From assembly GCA_964554875.1 (NCBI GenBank), contig CAZKQJ010000006.1:71920-135919 (forward strand): a DNA stretch of 64,000 nucleotides, read 5' to 3'. The notes beneath the pieces are model-generated. The model saw nothing but the letters and a program-made list of their open reading frames with translations, was not told the DNA's origin and ran no database searches. The DNA is from Marispirochaeta sp964554875. GTDB lineage: Bacteria > Spirochaetota > Spirochaetia > JC444 > Marispirochaetaceae. The position numbers were made by a program, and so were the translations under genes. Position 1 is the stretch's first letter, and each line of letters opens with the position of its first letter. This document shows, in pieces, positions 24,434 through 33,542 of this stretch.

Positions 24434-26944
24434 ATGAGCAAATACCCCTACGCCGAGATTGAGCAGAAATGGCAGCGCTTCTGGGAAGAGAATTCCAGCT
24501 TCAAGGTAGAAGAGGACCCCTCCTTTCCTAAAGAGAAACGGCGCTACGTGCTCGACATGTTCCCCTACCCCTCCGGATCCGGACTCCACGTCGGACATCC
24601 CGAAGGATACACTGCAACGGATATCTACTGTCGTTTTTTACGTATGCGGGGCTACAATGTGCTCCACCCCATGGGCTTCGACTCCTTCGGCCTGCCCGCC
24701 GAGAACTATGCCATTCAGACAGGAACCCATCCGAAAATCACTACGGAACGGAATATCGATCACTTTCGTACCCAGATCAAATCCCTGGGTTTCAGTTACG
24801 ACTGGGACCGTGAAATCTCCACTCACAGCGAGGAGTATTACCGCTGGACCCAGTGGATCTTTCTGAAGCTCTTCGAGCAGGGACTGGCCTACGAAGCGGA
24901 GACTCCCATCAACTGGTGCTCTTCCTGCCTGACTGGACTTGCCAACGAAGAGGTCAAGGACGGCAAGTGCGAACGCTGCGGACAGCTGGTGGAGCGGCGG
25001 AACATCCGCCAATGGATACTCAAAATAACCTCCTATGCCGACCGGCTCCTGGAGGATCTGGATACCCTGGACTGGTCGGAATCCATAAAAACCATGCAGC
25101 GTAACTGGATCGGCCGTTCCGAGGGCGCCAATGTTCATTTTCAGATCGACGGACACCTGGAGTCCCTGGAGGTCTACACCACCCGTCCGGATACCCTCTT
25201 CGGCGCCACCTACATGGTTATGGCCCCGGAGCATCCCTACGTGGTAAAGATCACCACCGACAAGCATCGACCTGCTGTAGAGGTCTACCTGGAGCAGGCC
25301 AGGCTCAAATCGGACCTGGAACGCACGGACCTTGCCAAGGACAAGACCGGCGTCTTTACCGGAGCCTATGCGGTCAACCCGGTGAACGGAGAAAAGATCC
25401 CCATCTGGATATCCGACTATATCCTGATCTCCTACGGAACCGGCGCTATCATGGCGGTCCCCGCCCACGACCAGCGGGACTGGGAGTTCGCAAAGAAATT
25501 CGACCTGCCCATTATTGAAGTTCTCAAGGGCGGCACCATCGAAACCGAAGCCTTTACCGGGGACGGCCCCCACGTAAATTCCTCCTTTCTGGACGGAATG
25601 GGAAAGGAAGAGGCCATCGAGAGCATCATCACATGGCTGGAGGAACGAAAGCTCGGGCAGCGGGCGGTAAACTACAAGCTCCGGGACTGGGTATTCAGCC
25701 GGCAGCGCTACTGGGGAGAACCCATTCCCCTTGTCCATTGTCCGAAATGCGGCATCGTGCCGGTACCGGAAGACCAGCTTCCCCTCAGGCTCCCGGAGGT
25801 GGACTCCTTCGAACCCTCGGGAACAGGAGAGTCTCCCCTGGCAAAGATCGACGAATGGGTCCACACCGGCTGTCCCAAATGCGGCGGACCGGGGCGACGG
25901 GAAACCAACACCATGCCCCAGTGGGCGGGATCCTGCTGGTACTACCTGCGCTACCTGGATCCCCATAACGGCAAAGCCCTGGCAGACCGGGACAAGATCG
26001 ACTACTGGATGCCCGTGGACCTCTACGTGGGCGGCGCTGAACACGCGGTACTTCACCTGCTCTACGCCCGTTTCTGGCACAAGGTGCTCTACGATATCGG
26101 TGTGGTGGGAGACAAAGAACCCTTCAAGCGCCTGGTGAACCAGGGAATGATCACCTCCTTTGCCTACCAGCGGCCCGACAAGACCCTCGTACCCACGGAT
26201 GAGGTTGAAGAACCGGAGACCGACAGCTTTGTGGAAAAAGGCACAGGCACTCCCCTTACACAGGTCATTGCCAAGATGTCCAAATCCCTCAAGAATGTCA
26301 TCAATCCCGATGACATTATCCGGGATTTCGGCGCTGATTCCATGCGGGTTTACGAGATGTTCATGGGTCCCCTCCAGGTATCCAAACCCTGGTCGACCTC
26401 CGGCATTTCCGGGGTTCACCGTTTTCTCGACCGGGTGTGGCGGCTCTTTGACAAGGAACTGGTCGACAGGGAGCCGTCGGAGGAACTGAAGCGGATCCTG
26501 CACAAGACCATCAAGAAGGTCACCGACGATACAGATTCTCTCGAGTTCAATACCGCCATCGCCCAGATGATGATCTTCGTCAACGAGGTATTCAAGGAAG
26601 AGACCCTGAACCGGCAGCTCATAGAACCCTTCGTGCTGCTCATTTCACCCTACGCTCCCCATCTTGCGGAGGAACTCTGGGAGCGTCTGGGACACGAAGC
26701 CCTGGCGGGTCGACAGCCCTGGCCCGCGTACGATGAGGAGCTCACCCGGGACGAGATGATCAACCTGGTGTTCCAGATCAACGGGAAGGTCCGGGCCAAA
26801 ATCGAGGCAGCCGCCGACATCAGCCCGGAAGAAATGAAGGAAGCGGCCCTGAACCATCCGCGGATCAAGGAGCTTACCGAGGGCAAACAGATACGCAAGA
26901 TCATTCCGGTGCCCGGCAAACTGGTCAACATCGTGGTGGGCTGA
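24434..26944 (+). CDS. leuS: leucyl-tRNA synthetase
   Basis: The 836-residue enzyme charges tRNA-Leu. It has the HIGH-type motif GSGLHVGHPEGY (about 48-60), a zinc-ribbon-like CxxC pair in WCSSCLTG...CERCG, the CP1 editing insertion (about 220-400, with GTGAIMAVPAHDQRDWEF), the catalytic-domain NTMPQWAGSCWYYLRY, the KMSKS loop (AKMSKSLKN) and a C-terminal anticodon-binding/beta-grasp end. It is the normal bacterial length. MSKYPYAEIEQKWQ is the expected N-terminus, so the ATG at 24434 is taken rather than the one at 24425. Confidence 0.97.
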   Translation: MSKYPYAEIEQKWQRFWEENSSFKVEEDPSFPKEKRRYVLDMFPYPSGSGLHVGHPEGYTATDIYCRFLRMRGYNVLHPMGFDSFGLPAENYAIQTGTHPKITTERNIDHFRTQIKSLGFSYDWDREISTHSEEYYRWTQWIFLKLFEQGLAYEAETPINWCSSCLTGLANEEVKDGKCERCGQLVERRNIRQWILKITSYADRLLEDLDTLDWSESIKTMQRNWIGRSEGANVHFQIDGHLESLEVYTTRPDTLFGATYMVMAPEHPYVVKITTDKHRPAVEVYLEQARLKSDLERTDLAKDKTGVFTGAYAVNPVNGEKIPIWISDYILISYGTGAIMAVPAHDQRDWEFAKKFDLPIIEVLKGGTIETEAFTGDGPHVNSSFLDGMGKEEAIESIITWLEERKLGQRAVNYKLRDWVFSRQRYWGEPIPLVHCPKCGIVPVPEDQLPLRLPEVDSFEPSGTGESPLAKIDEWVHTGCPKCGGPGRRETNTMPQWAGSCWYYLRYLDPHNGKALADRDKIDYWMPVDLYVGGAEHAVLHLLYARFWHKVLYDIGVVGDKEPFKRLVNQGMITSFAYQRPDKTLVPTDEVEEPETDSFVEKGTGTPLTQVIAKMSKSLKNVINPDDIIRDFGADSMRVYEMFMGPLQVSKPWSTSGISGVHRFLDRVWRLFDKELVDREPSEELKRILHKTIKKVTDDTDSLEFNTAIAQMMIFVNEVFKEETLNRQLIEPFVLLISPYAPHLAEELWERLGHEALAGRQPWPAYDEELTRDEMINLVFQINGKVRAKIEAAADISPEEMKEAALNHPRIKELTEGKQIRKIIPVPGKLVNIVVG

Positions 26945-26967
26945 AGGAAGCCAAAGGATACAGTATA

Positions 26968-28080
26968 ATGGCAAATTATCGCCTGAACAGTCTGCAAAAC
27001 TGGATGGAAAAAGAGGGAATTGACCTTGTAGTCGTGGAGGATACCGAAGGCAGACGAAACGCCTCCCTGCGCTACCTCTGCGGACACCCCTCCGACGCCG
27101 TTTTCTTCTTCCATTCCAGCGGGGCCTCTCTGCTTGTCGCCTGGGACCTGCCCCTTGCGGAGATTTACGGCACAGCCGACGCACTGGTCGCCTACAGTGA
27201 GTTTCAGCGCAGTCCGGTTCAGGCGATCGCCGGGGTTGCCCGGCGTTTCGGCCTTTCCAGAAACGCCCGCATCGAGCTGCCCCCGAACATGCCGGTTCCT
27301 CTGGTGGAGAACCTCCGGATCGAAGCCCCGGAGTTCATTTTTCTCTGCCGGGAAAACGGGGCGGAAGCCCAGATTACGGAGCTCCGCAGCATAAAGGATG
27401 CCGCTGAACTGGATATCTACCGGGAAGCCGCAGGAATAACCAACCAGGTAATCGGCAAGCTTGTCCAGGGTTTCCGTGACAGACTTTTCCCCACCGAGCT
27501 CGATGCCGCACTTTTTATCGAACGGGAGATCCGCCAGGCGGGAGCGGAAGGAACGGGCTTCGAAACCATCGTCGCCAACCCGGCACGAAGCTTCGGGATA
27601 CACGCCTACCCCTCCTTTTCCAATGCTGCTCTGGACCTGAAGGGTCCGACCATCATTGATTTCGGCGTAAAGCTTAAGGGCTATACCACCGATGTCACCC
27701 TGACCCTGATCACCGGTTCGCTGAGCCCGGAACAGGAGCGCATGGGGGCCCTGGTGGAAGAGGCCTGCGCCGCGGCGGAAGCTGCCCTCGCCCCGGGAGT
27801 CCCCTCCTCCTCTGTGGCCCGCCGGGTGGATGAGGTTTTTTCGCGGGAGGGTTTCTCGATGCCCCACAGCCTTGGCCATGCCATAGGCCTTGAAACCCAT
27901 GAAAACCCGGTGCTCCGGGACCGCAGGGAACTGGACACGCTGCTTCAGCCCGGAATGGTGCTTGCAGTGGAGCCTGGGCTCTACCATACAGAATTTGGGG
28001 GGTTCCGCAAGGAAAACGACTACCTGATCACCGACAAGGGAGCGGAAAAACTCACTCAATCAGGAATCTTCAGGGTATAA
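26968..28080 (+). CDS. M24 family Xaa-Pro aminopeptidase
   Basis: The 370-residue protein has an N-terminal creatinase-like domain (about 1-135) and a pita-bread M24 domain. The metal ligands are visible: IIDFGVKLKGYTTDVT (two Asp), PHSLGHAIGLETHE (His), AVEPGLY (Glu) and FRKENDYLI (Glu). It removes N-terminal residues before proline or cleaves Xaa-Pro dipeptides in the cytoplasm. AAAGGA precedes the ATG and leuS ends 23 nt upstream, so the two are probably co-transcribed. It is convergent with the next gene, with only 3 nt between the stops. Confidence 0.92.
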   Translation: MANYRLNSLQNWMEKEGIDLVVVEDTEGRRNASLRYLCGHPSDAVFFFHSSGASLLVAWDLPLAEIYGTADALVAYSEFQRSPVQAIAGVARRFGLSRNARIELPPNMPVPLVENLRIEAPEFIFLCRENGAEAQITELRSIKDAAELDIYREAAGITNQVIGKLVQGFRDRLFPTELDAALFIEREIRQAGAEGTGFETIVANPARSFGIHAYPSFSNAALDLKGPTIIDFGVKLKGYTTDVTLTLITGSLSPEQERMGALVEEACAAAEAALAPGVPSSSVARRVDEVFSREGFSMPHSLGHAIGLETHENPVLRDRRELDTLLQPGMVLAVEPGLYHTEFGGFRKENDYLITDKGAEKLTQSGIFRV

Positions 28081-28083
28081 GAG

Positions 28084-28824
28084 TCACCATACACCTCCGC
28101 GGCTGAAAGACCCGTCCCTGGCGTAAAAGTGCCAACCCATGCTGTCGCACCAGAGTACAGCCGCTTTTCCATTGCTGTAAAATGTCCAGCGTCCCTCGTA
28201 GACCCGAGCCTCTCCAAGGTTTGTAAGCTTCTCCGCCAGGGGGTTCGCGGGAATCCATTCCCCAGGGGGCAGGGCCTCCGGAGAAAGCCGATACTCTCTG
28301 CGCATGACAATATCCCGGACAGAGAAACTTCCCGCCAAAAGAGCCCTGAATATGCGCTCATTATCCAGCAGAAAGGGATTGCCCCCGGAGCGCAGGCGGC
28401 ATTCGCTGCTCAGACGCCGATAATTGATAACCGAAAGGGGAACCCCCTTCTCTGCAAGGCGGGTAAAAACAGAGGAGCAGAAACCCTGTGCAAAGCTGAG
28501 TTTTACACGATTCTCCCCCTCTCCGTCCCAGGGCAGGACAGCTCCGGCAGGAGGGACTCCTCCGTCGTAAAAGGCGGTAAAAACGGTAACCTGCGCTTTG
28601 GGAAGCTTCAACCTTCTTACCTCCCCCGCCCGGGCACTGATGTCGATCCCTCCGGACTCTTCGCTGTCCACCTGTAAAAGGACCTGGTCACCAACACAAT
28701 CGGAAGCCCCCGGAGGTACAAGGGGAATTTGCACCTCGACTTCCATCTCGAAGGGATGAAATCCGCAGGAGATACTCAACGCAGCAAAGGTCGCTGCGGC
28801 GACACAGGAGATATGGCTGTTCAT
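28084..28824 (-). CDS. putative lipoprotein of unknown function
   Basis: The 246-residue protein starts MNSHISCVAAATFAALSISC, a signal peptide with a spirochaete-type lipobox (LSIS-C), so Cys20 is probably lipidated. The rest is predicted soluble with several Cys residues and no family I recognise. It starts 19 nt after the DUF4416 gene and probably shares its mRNA. Codon use matches its neighbours. Confidence 0.7.
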   Translation of the reverse strand: MNSHISCVAAATFAALSISCGFHPFEMEVEVQIPLVPPGASDCVGDQVLLQVDSEESGGIDISARAGEVRRLKLPKAQVTVFTAFYDGGVPPAGAVLPWDGEGENRVKLSFAQGFCSSVFTRLAEKGVPLSVINYRRLSSECRLRSGGNPFLLDNERIFRALLAGSFSVRDIVMRREYRLSPEALPPGEWIPANPLAEKLTNLGEARVYEGRWTFYSNGKAAVLWCDSMGWHFYARDGSFSRGGVW

Positions 28825-28843
28825 ACCTGATATAAACCGGGGA

Positions 28844-29374
28844 TCAGAGACCCTGCTTCAGCTGCCCGTGAAAAATCTGCCGGAGATCCAGAAGAATCCG
28901 CTGATACCCTTCGCTCCGATAATCGGGGTAGGTCCAGGGTAGTGGCTCAAAGCGACCGCGCCTGTAGTGGAGGGTAATCTCCGCGTAAATACCTTCCGCC
29001 AGGGGAATACGGTGCCCCGCGTGTTTTGTGGTGGCCAGTACCAGACGGTTCAGATCAAGGAGTCCCGGGTCAAGATTGACCTTTCTCGCCTGATCCTCGG
29101 AAAAGTGCTCCTCCAGGCGGTTTGTGGCTTTCTTGATCCTCCACAGGTCTCCCGGATCGACCAGGTCCTCAAAGCCGAGAAAGATCCTCCGTATTTCCGG
29201 ACCCATCTCCCTGTCATAGTATGATGTAAATGAAAAAGAAAGCTCCCGACTGGTATAATCAATGGGTCCAAAAAGCTTTGACAACTCTGAGTACAGAGAT
29301 GGAAGCAGGGACCCTCTCGTGTACAGGAGAGGAATTATCAGCTTTTCCGGCGGGAATTTACCTTCCTGACCCAT
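28844..29374 (-). CDS. DUF4416 family protein
   Basis: The 176-residue cytoplasmic protein matches DUF4416: KLIIPLLYTRGSLLPSLYSELSKLFGPIDYTSRELSFSFTSYYDREMG at the N-terminus, GLLDLNRLVLATTKHAGHRIPLAEGIYAEITLHYRRGRFEPLPWTYPDYRS in the second half. The family is sometimes labelled GTP-binding, but no P-loop is visible here; the function is unknown. It shares a 56-bp divergent intergenic region with the DUF5312 gene. Confidence 0.85.
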   Translation of the reverse strand: MGQEGKFPPEKLIIPLLYTRGSLLPSLYSELSKLFGPIDYTSRELSFSFTSYYDREMGPEIRRIFLGFEDLVDPGDLWRIKKATNRLEEHFSEDQARKVNLDPGLLDLNRLVLATTKHAGHRIPLAEGIYAEITLHYRRGRFEPLPWTYPDYRSEGYQRILLDLRQIFHGQLKQGL

Positions 29375-29392
29375 AAATACCCTGTAAAAAGA

Positions 29393-29421
29393 TTGAAGGA
29401 TGCCGCATTTTATCCCATAAT
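29393..29421 (+). promoter_or_regulatory. sigma-70 promoter 9 nt before the DUF5312 start
   Basis: -35 TTGAAG (29393-29398), a 17-nt spacer and -10 CATAAT (29416-29421). The ATG is at 29431 and lacks a Shine-Dalgarno sequence, giving a leader of at most a few bases. Confidence 0.5.
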
Positions 29422-29430
29422 GTTCAGAAT

Positions 29431-30849
29431 ATGGAAGAGAGGATCGATCTTGACGACGCGCTGAACCAGGCGGTAGCGTATCGGCGTGAATATATAGATA
29501 AGCGGCTGATGCCGAAACTGAAAGAGAACTTCCGCCGATACCACACCTCTTTCCAGAACGTCTACAATGTTCTGCTGCGCAAGGGACTTGTTCAGGAGGA
29601 CCCCTACAAAGGCGATTTCAAGATATCCGAGGTCACCACCCCCAGCAACGAGCCCTACCTGGAATCGGAAAAGAACGAAAAGATGAGCATCCGACTCTCC
29701 CAGTTCGAATCCATTCTCGAATTTCTGACCAACTACTACCAGTTCAGCGCCGATTTTCTCAATCTCAAACGCCTGAAGAATATCTCCTCGCTGCTGAACT
29801 ACTTTCACTGGACCAAACTGGGAGTCAGTTCAACATCCCTGAACACCCGGGTAATGGCGGACCTGGTACAGCACATAAAACAGGGGAGCGACTCCCTCTC
29901 GGCAAATATTGTCAGTGACGGGTGTAACCAGCTCTCCAAGTTGACGAACGAGATATTCTCCCTGCTTAAAGATGTTACCGCCTTCAGCAGGGAGCTTTAC
30001 AAGCAGGATATCCGGGAACGGGTCCTTTACAAGCTGTCAATCTCCGGCGAACCTTCGAGTCAGGCCATGGAGGAGGCCTTTAACCAGATTAAACGCTCCT
30101 TCCCCCGGGAACTGCCGGATACGCCCTTCTTTCCCGAACTGGTAAATGAACTGGTGGCGGAGGAGTTCTCCCCCCAGCGGGACAAGCTGAAACAGGACCT
30201 GATAAACTCCCTGCAAATCAAGGAGAAGAAACAGGAGACCAGACAGGAAGTTTCCCACAAACCGCTGCTTCTGGAGGCTGCGAGGATTCTGTCCGGCGCG
30301 AGTATCCATCTGGAGAAGGCCATCGCCAAACTCAACGAAAGCCAGCAACTCCTTGATCAGCGAAGATTAAGCCTTGGAGAACGCTTTCGTCGCTGGGTAA
30401 TGAACGTTGTCCAGAAGAAAGGCGAAAAACATGTGTACATGGTGGAGTTCTTTGATGAGAAGACCGGAGCAACTCGTATGGTCCGGGTCGATTATGACGC
30501 CTTTTCCGAGAATGTGCTGAAACGGGCCAGGGCCCTGAACATGCTGTCCAGCAAGGTTTCGTCGGCATATATGCGCCTGGAAAGCAGCGATGAGGAGAAA
30601 GTCTACGAATATGTCAGCAGCATAGTTGACGAGCTGCACAAGATCCTCAATACCCTGCCTGCATTGGACACCTTTTTTAAAAGCGAAGCCCCCAGAGAAC
30701 TGCGCGCCAGTATACGCGGAATAAAGATCGAAATCTCGGCAATAAAAAACGTGGTAATCCGGTCGAACCAGAAGCGCCACGAGTACATAGCCAAGAAGGA
30801 AGAGATCGAACAGCTTAAAAAGCTGGGCATCGATACCGGCGTGACCTAG
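29431..30849 (+). CDS. DUF5312 family protein (spirochaete-type)
   Basis: The 472-residue protein is mostly charged and helical with no membrane segments. It starts MEERIDLDDALNQAVAYRREYIDKRLMPKLKENFRRYHTSF and contains a coiled-coil-like stretch near 250-320 and a conserved KHVYMVEFFDEKTGATRMVRVDYDAFSENVLKRAR block near 335-370. I recognise this as the DUF5312 family, found mainly in spirochaetes; the function is unknown. It is cytoplasmic and transcribed alone, convergent with the aromatic biosynthesis gene 12 nt on. Confidence 0.82.
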   Translation: MEERIDLDDALNQAVAYRREYIDKRLMPKLKENFRRYHTSFQNVYNVLLRKGLVQEDPYKGDFKISEVTTPSNEPYLESEKNEKMSIRLSQFESILEFLTNYYQFSADFLNLKRLKNISSLLNYFHWTKLGVSSTSLNTRVMADLVQHIKQGSDSLSANIVSDGCNQLSKLTNEIFSLLKDVTAFSRELYKQDIRERVLYKLSISGEPSSQAMEEAFNQIKRSFPRELPDTPFFPELVNELVAEEFSPQRDKLKQDLINSLQIKEKKQETRQEVSHKPLLLEAARILSGASIHLEKAIAKLNESQQLLDQRRLSLGERFRRWVMNVVQKKGEKHVYMVEFFDEKTGATRMVRVDYDAFSENVLKRARALNMLSSKVSSAYMRLESSDEEKVYEYVSSIVDELHKILNTLPALDTFFKSEAPRELRASIRGIKIEISAIKNVVIRSNQKRHEYIAKKEEIEQLKKLGIDTGVT

Positions 30850-30861
30850 AGCGTCCCATCG

Positions 30862-32766
30862 TCAGCTGCGGAAGACCCCCAGAACCCTCAGGTCCTCGGA
30901 AACCTCTTTAAGAGACTCCACCGCCTCGCTAAATACTGCCGGGTCACCGGGCAGCTGAACATCAAGGTAGAACATGTACTCCCAGGGCTTTCCAAGTATT
31001 GGTCGGGATTCGAGCTTTTTCATGTTGATTCCCCGATCCGCAAGAACCTTCAGGCAGCTGAAGAGGGCCCCGGATTTGTCGGGAACCGCGAAGACCAGGG
31101 AGGCGGTGTTGGCGTCCGGCTCCGATGGTTCATCAGCATTGCCAATTATAAAAAAGCGGGTATAGTTACTGGGATTAGTCTCTATGCCTTCCTTCAGTAC
31201 GGACATACCATTGACCGCTGCAGCCTCTTCGCTGGCGATAGCCGCGAGGGAATTATCCGACTGTCCGGCGATAAAACCGACAGAACCGGCGGTATCATAG
31301 TAGGGAACCCGTTCAGCCTCGGGGAGGGCTTCATCAAGAAAACGCGCGCACTGGGCAAGCCCCTGGGGATGGGAGTAGACCTTGCGAATATCCTTGAGGC
31401 CTGCACCCGGTCTCCCGATCAGGGTGTGCCGGATTCGGACCCGGCGTTCCCCCAGGATTTTTATATCCGGATACTGCAGAAACAGATCATAATTCTCGTG
31501 TATCGATCCGGCCAGAGAGTTCTCCATCGGGACGACACCGTACCTGACCTCCCCCTGCAGCACTGCATCGAAAACCTTACGGAAACTGCTTAAAGGAATG
31601 CTCTTCGCGTCCATGCTGCTGAAGTAGAGAGACAGGGCTTTCTCGCTGTAGGCTCCATGCTCCCCCTGAAAACCCACCCGCACTGTCCCCTCAGCAGAAG
31701 AGGCGGAGACGGCAGTATCCCTTGAGAGAACAACATGTTCCCGCCGTATCGGGCGCTCCAGTTCACGACCCACCACCGGGGCCATGGCCTCGATGTCCCG
31801 CATCATTTTCTCGAACTGTTCCGGCAGCAGCGACTGGGGTCCGTCGGAAAGGGCCTTGTCCGGATCAGGATGGACCTCGACAACCAGACCGTCAGCACCT
31901 GCTGCCACGGCGGCCAGGGCCATGGGGATCACCTTTTCACGGATACCGGTGGCATGGGAAGGATCGACGATTATCGGCAAATGAGAGAGCTTTTTAATAA
32001 CAGGAATAGCTGAAAGGTCAAGGGTATTTCGCGTATAGGTCTCAAAGGTTCGTATTCCCCTTTCACAGAGAATCACATTCTCGGCGCCGTGGGCCATCAG
32101 GTACTCGGCAGCCATGAGCCACTCTTCAATCGTAGCGGCCATTCCCCGCTTGAGAATTACGGGTTTGTTCAACGAGCCTATCCGCTTCAGGAGTTCAAAA
32201 TTCTGCATATTGCGGGCACCGACCTGCAGGACATCCACGATATCCGACAGCATGTCCGCGTGCTCTGTGGCGACAATCTCGGTAACAACCGGAAGCCCGT
32301 ACTTTTCCCCGGCCTCCTTCAGATAGCGGGCCCCCTCTTCGCCCAGTCCCTGAAAGGCGTAGGGAGATGTCCTGGGTTTGAAGGCCCCTCCCCGAAGCAT
32401 TACGCCCCCGGAATCCCGCACTATACGGGCGGACTCCATGATCTGTTCCCGGTTTTCGATGGCACAGGGACCTGCAATAACCGCCAGACGTAAAGGCCCG
32501 ATCTTGACGGGACCGACCGAAACCAGGCTGTCCTCTTTTTTGAATTCCCGGGATGCAAGCTTGTAAGGTTTCGTTATCGGAATAACCTGGTCCACCCCGG
32601 AAAGAAGCTCCACTTCCCGCCGGTCAATCTGCACAAGCCCCACGGCCCCGAAGATGGTCTCCTCTTCGCCGACGATTTCCCGTACGGTAAATCCCTTCCG
32701 GGTGAGGAAATTCCGGATATTTTCTTTATCAGCAGCGCTGATGGATTTGTTTAATACGATTACCAT
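30862..32766 (-). CDS. DAHP synthase-prephenate dehydratase-ACT fusion
   Basis: This 634-residue protein joins two aromatic-pathway enzymes. Residues 1-70 are the ferredoxin-like regulatory domain of AroF-type DAHP synthases; about 75-335 are the catalytic domain (LAVIAGPCAIENREQI, LRGGAFKPRTSPYAFQG, PVILKRGMA, PIIVDPSHATG). About 375-550 are prephenate dehydratase (VGFQGEHGAYSEKAL, GVVPMENSLAGSI, NYTRFFIIG with the catalytic TRF), and the rest is an ACT domain with GALFSCLKVLADRGINMKKLESRP, the phenylalanine-binding motifs. No chorismate mutase domain is present. It would catalyse the first step of the shikimate route and the phenylpyruvate step. The ATG at 32766 is preferred over the TTG at 32778. 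Confidence 0.93.
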   Translation of the reverse strand: MVIVLNKSISAADKENIRNFLTRKGFTVREIVGEEETIFGAVGLVQIDRREVELLSGVDQVIPITKPYKLASREFKKEDSLVSVGPVKIGPLRLAVIAGPCAIENREQIMESARIVRDSGGVMLRGGAFKPRTSPYAFQGLGEEGARYLKEAGEKYGLPVVTEIVATEHADMLSDIVDVLQVGARNMQNFELLKRIGSLNKPVILKRGMAATIEEWLMAAEYLMAHGAENVILCERGIRTFETYTRNTLDLSAIPVIKKLSHLPIIVDPSHATGIREKVIPMALAAVAAGADGLVVEVHPDPDKALSDGPQSLLPEQFEKMMRDIEAMAPVVGRELERPIRREHVVLSRDTAVSASSAEGTVRVGFQGEHGAYSEKALSLYFSSMDAKSIPLSSFRKVFDAVLQGEVRYGVVPMENSLAGSIHENYDLFLQYPDIKILGERRVRIRHTLIGRPGAGLKDIRKVYSHPQGLAQCARFLDEALPEAERVPYYDTAGSVGFIAGQSDNSLAAIASEEAAAVNGMSVLKEGIETNPSNYTRFFIIGNADEPSEPDANTASLVFAVPDKSGALFSCLKVLADRGINMKKLESRPILGKPWEYMFYLDVQLPGDPAVFSEAVESLKEVSEDLRVLGVFRS

Positions 32767-32779
32767 AGTGGTAATCAAG

Positions 32780-33484
32780 CTATTTTACGGTCTTACTCTT
32801 GTCAAGTACGTAGGCAACTCGTTTGCCGCCCTTGACGTCTGATTTTACCAGCTGCTGCTTGCTGATCAGACCGTTTTCGAAGTGCCGTTCGAGATCCCGC
32901 TGATAATCAAGAATTTTCGCTATATAGTCCAGAGTCATGCGCGGGGTTCCCCGTTCCGTTACCCGGGTTCTTCCTGCATTATACATGGCCAGAGCCACAA
33001 CCAGGTTCTTTCCCTCATCCAGGCAGTAACGAAGATAGGCCACCCCGTGCTGCGTGTTGACGACGGGATCAAAGAAATCAGCTTCCGTTAGATCCGGAAA
33101 GGAACGGTTGTTCAACTGAAACAGACCGCGGTCGATGGAGGTGCTGTTACGGTTGACTGCCCTGGGTCTGAAGCTGCTTTCGGCATACACCAGGGAAAAG
33201 GCCAGCGAAGGGGGAACCTCGTAACGGTTCGAATAATGCAGAATCAGCTCTGCGATCTCCCGGGAACCGGCAACCTGGGAATAGAAATCGATAACCCGAT
33301 CGCGGCTTTCCGGGCGCCGGTAAAGTTCGAGCCCGATATCCTGCTCCGGCCCCAGCGAAATAGCTGTTTCGACATATTCCAGTATTTCCTCTTCAGCGCT
33401 GCCCCCTTGAGCAAAGACAAGGGCCAGAAGAGGAATCGACAGGGCGAGAACGCTAAATAATCCAATAACTCTAATTCCATTCAT
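32780..33484 (-). CDS. lytic transglycosylase (SLT family)
   Basis: The 234-residue protein has a signal peptide (MNGIRVIGLFSVLALSIPLLALVFA) and an SLT domain: FSLVYAESSFRPRAVNRNSTSIDRGLFQLNNRSFPDL with the catalytic Glu in YAESSF, then HGVAYLRYCLDEGKNLVVALAMYNAGRTRVTERGTP. It cleaves peptidoglycan glycan strands in the periplasm. The ATG at 33484 is chosen because it begins the signal peptide; 12 nt upstream is a -10 box. The stop is 13 nt before the DAHP synthase fusion start, so the two may be co-transcribed. Confidence 0.9.
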   Translation of the reverse strand: MNGIRVIGLFSVLALSIPLLALVFAQGGSAEEEILEYVETAISLGPEQDIGLELYRRPESRDRVIDFYSQVAGSREIAELILHYSNRYEVPPSLAFSLVYAESSFRPRAVNRNSTSIDRGLFQLNNRSFPDLTEADFFDPVVNTQHGVAYLRYCLDEGKNLVVALAMYNAGRTRVTERGTPRMTLDYIAKILDYQRDLERHFENGLISKQQLVKSDVKGGKRVAYVLDKSKTVK

Positions 33485-33496
33485 ATGCTTTAATGT

Positions 33497-33526
33497 AAGA
33501 TAGTCAGTTCTGTGGTTCAGGGTCAA
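33497..33526 (-). promoter_or_regulatory. sigma-70 promoter of the lytic transglycosylase gene
   Basis: On the minus strand -35 TTGACC (33526-33521), an 18-nt spacer and -10 TATCTT (33502-33497). The ATG is at 33484, leaving a leader of roughly 5 nt and no Shine-Dalgarno sequence. Confidence 0.5.
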
Positions 33527-33542
33527 GACCTGAGCTCAGGAC

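Noticed and set aside
24638..26503. Long antisense open frame (over 600 codons) within leuS
   Set aside because: It is a shadow of codon bias in leuS; the translated sequence has no family motifs and the sense frame is certain.
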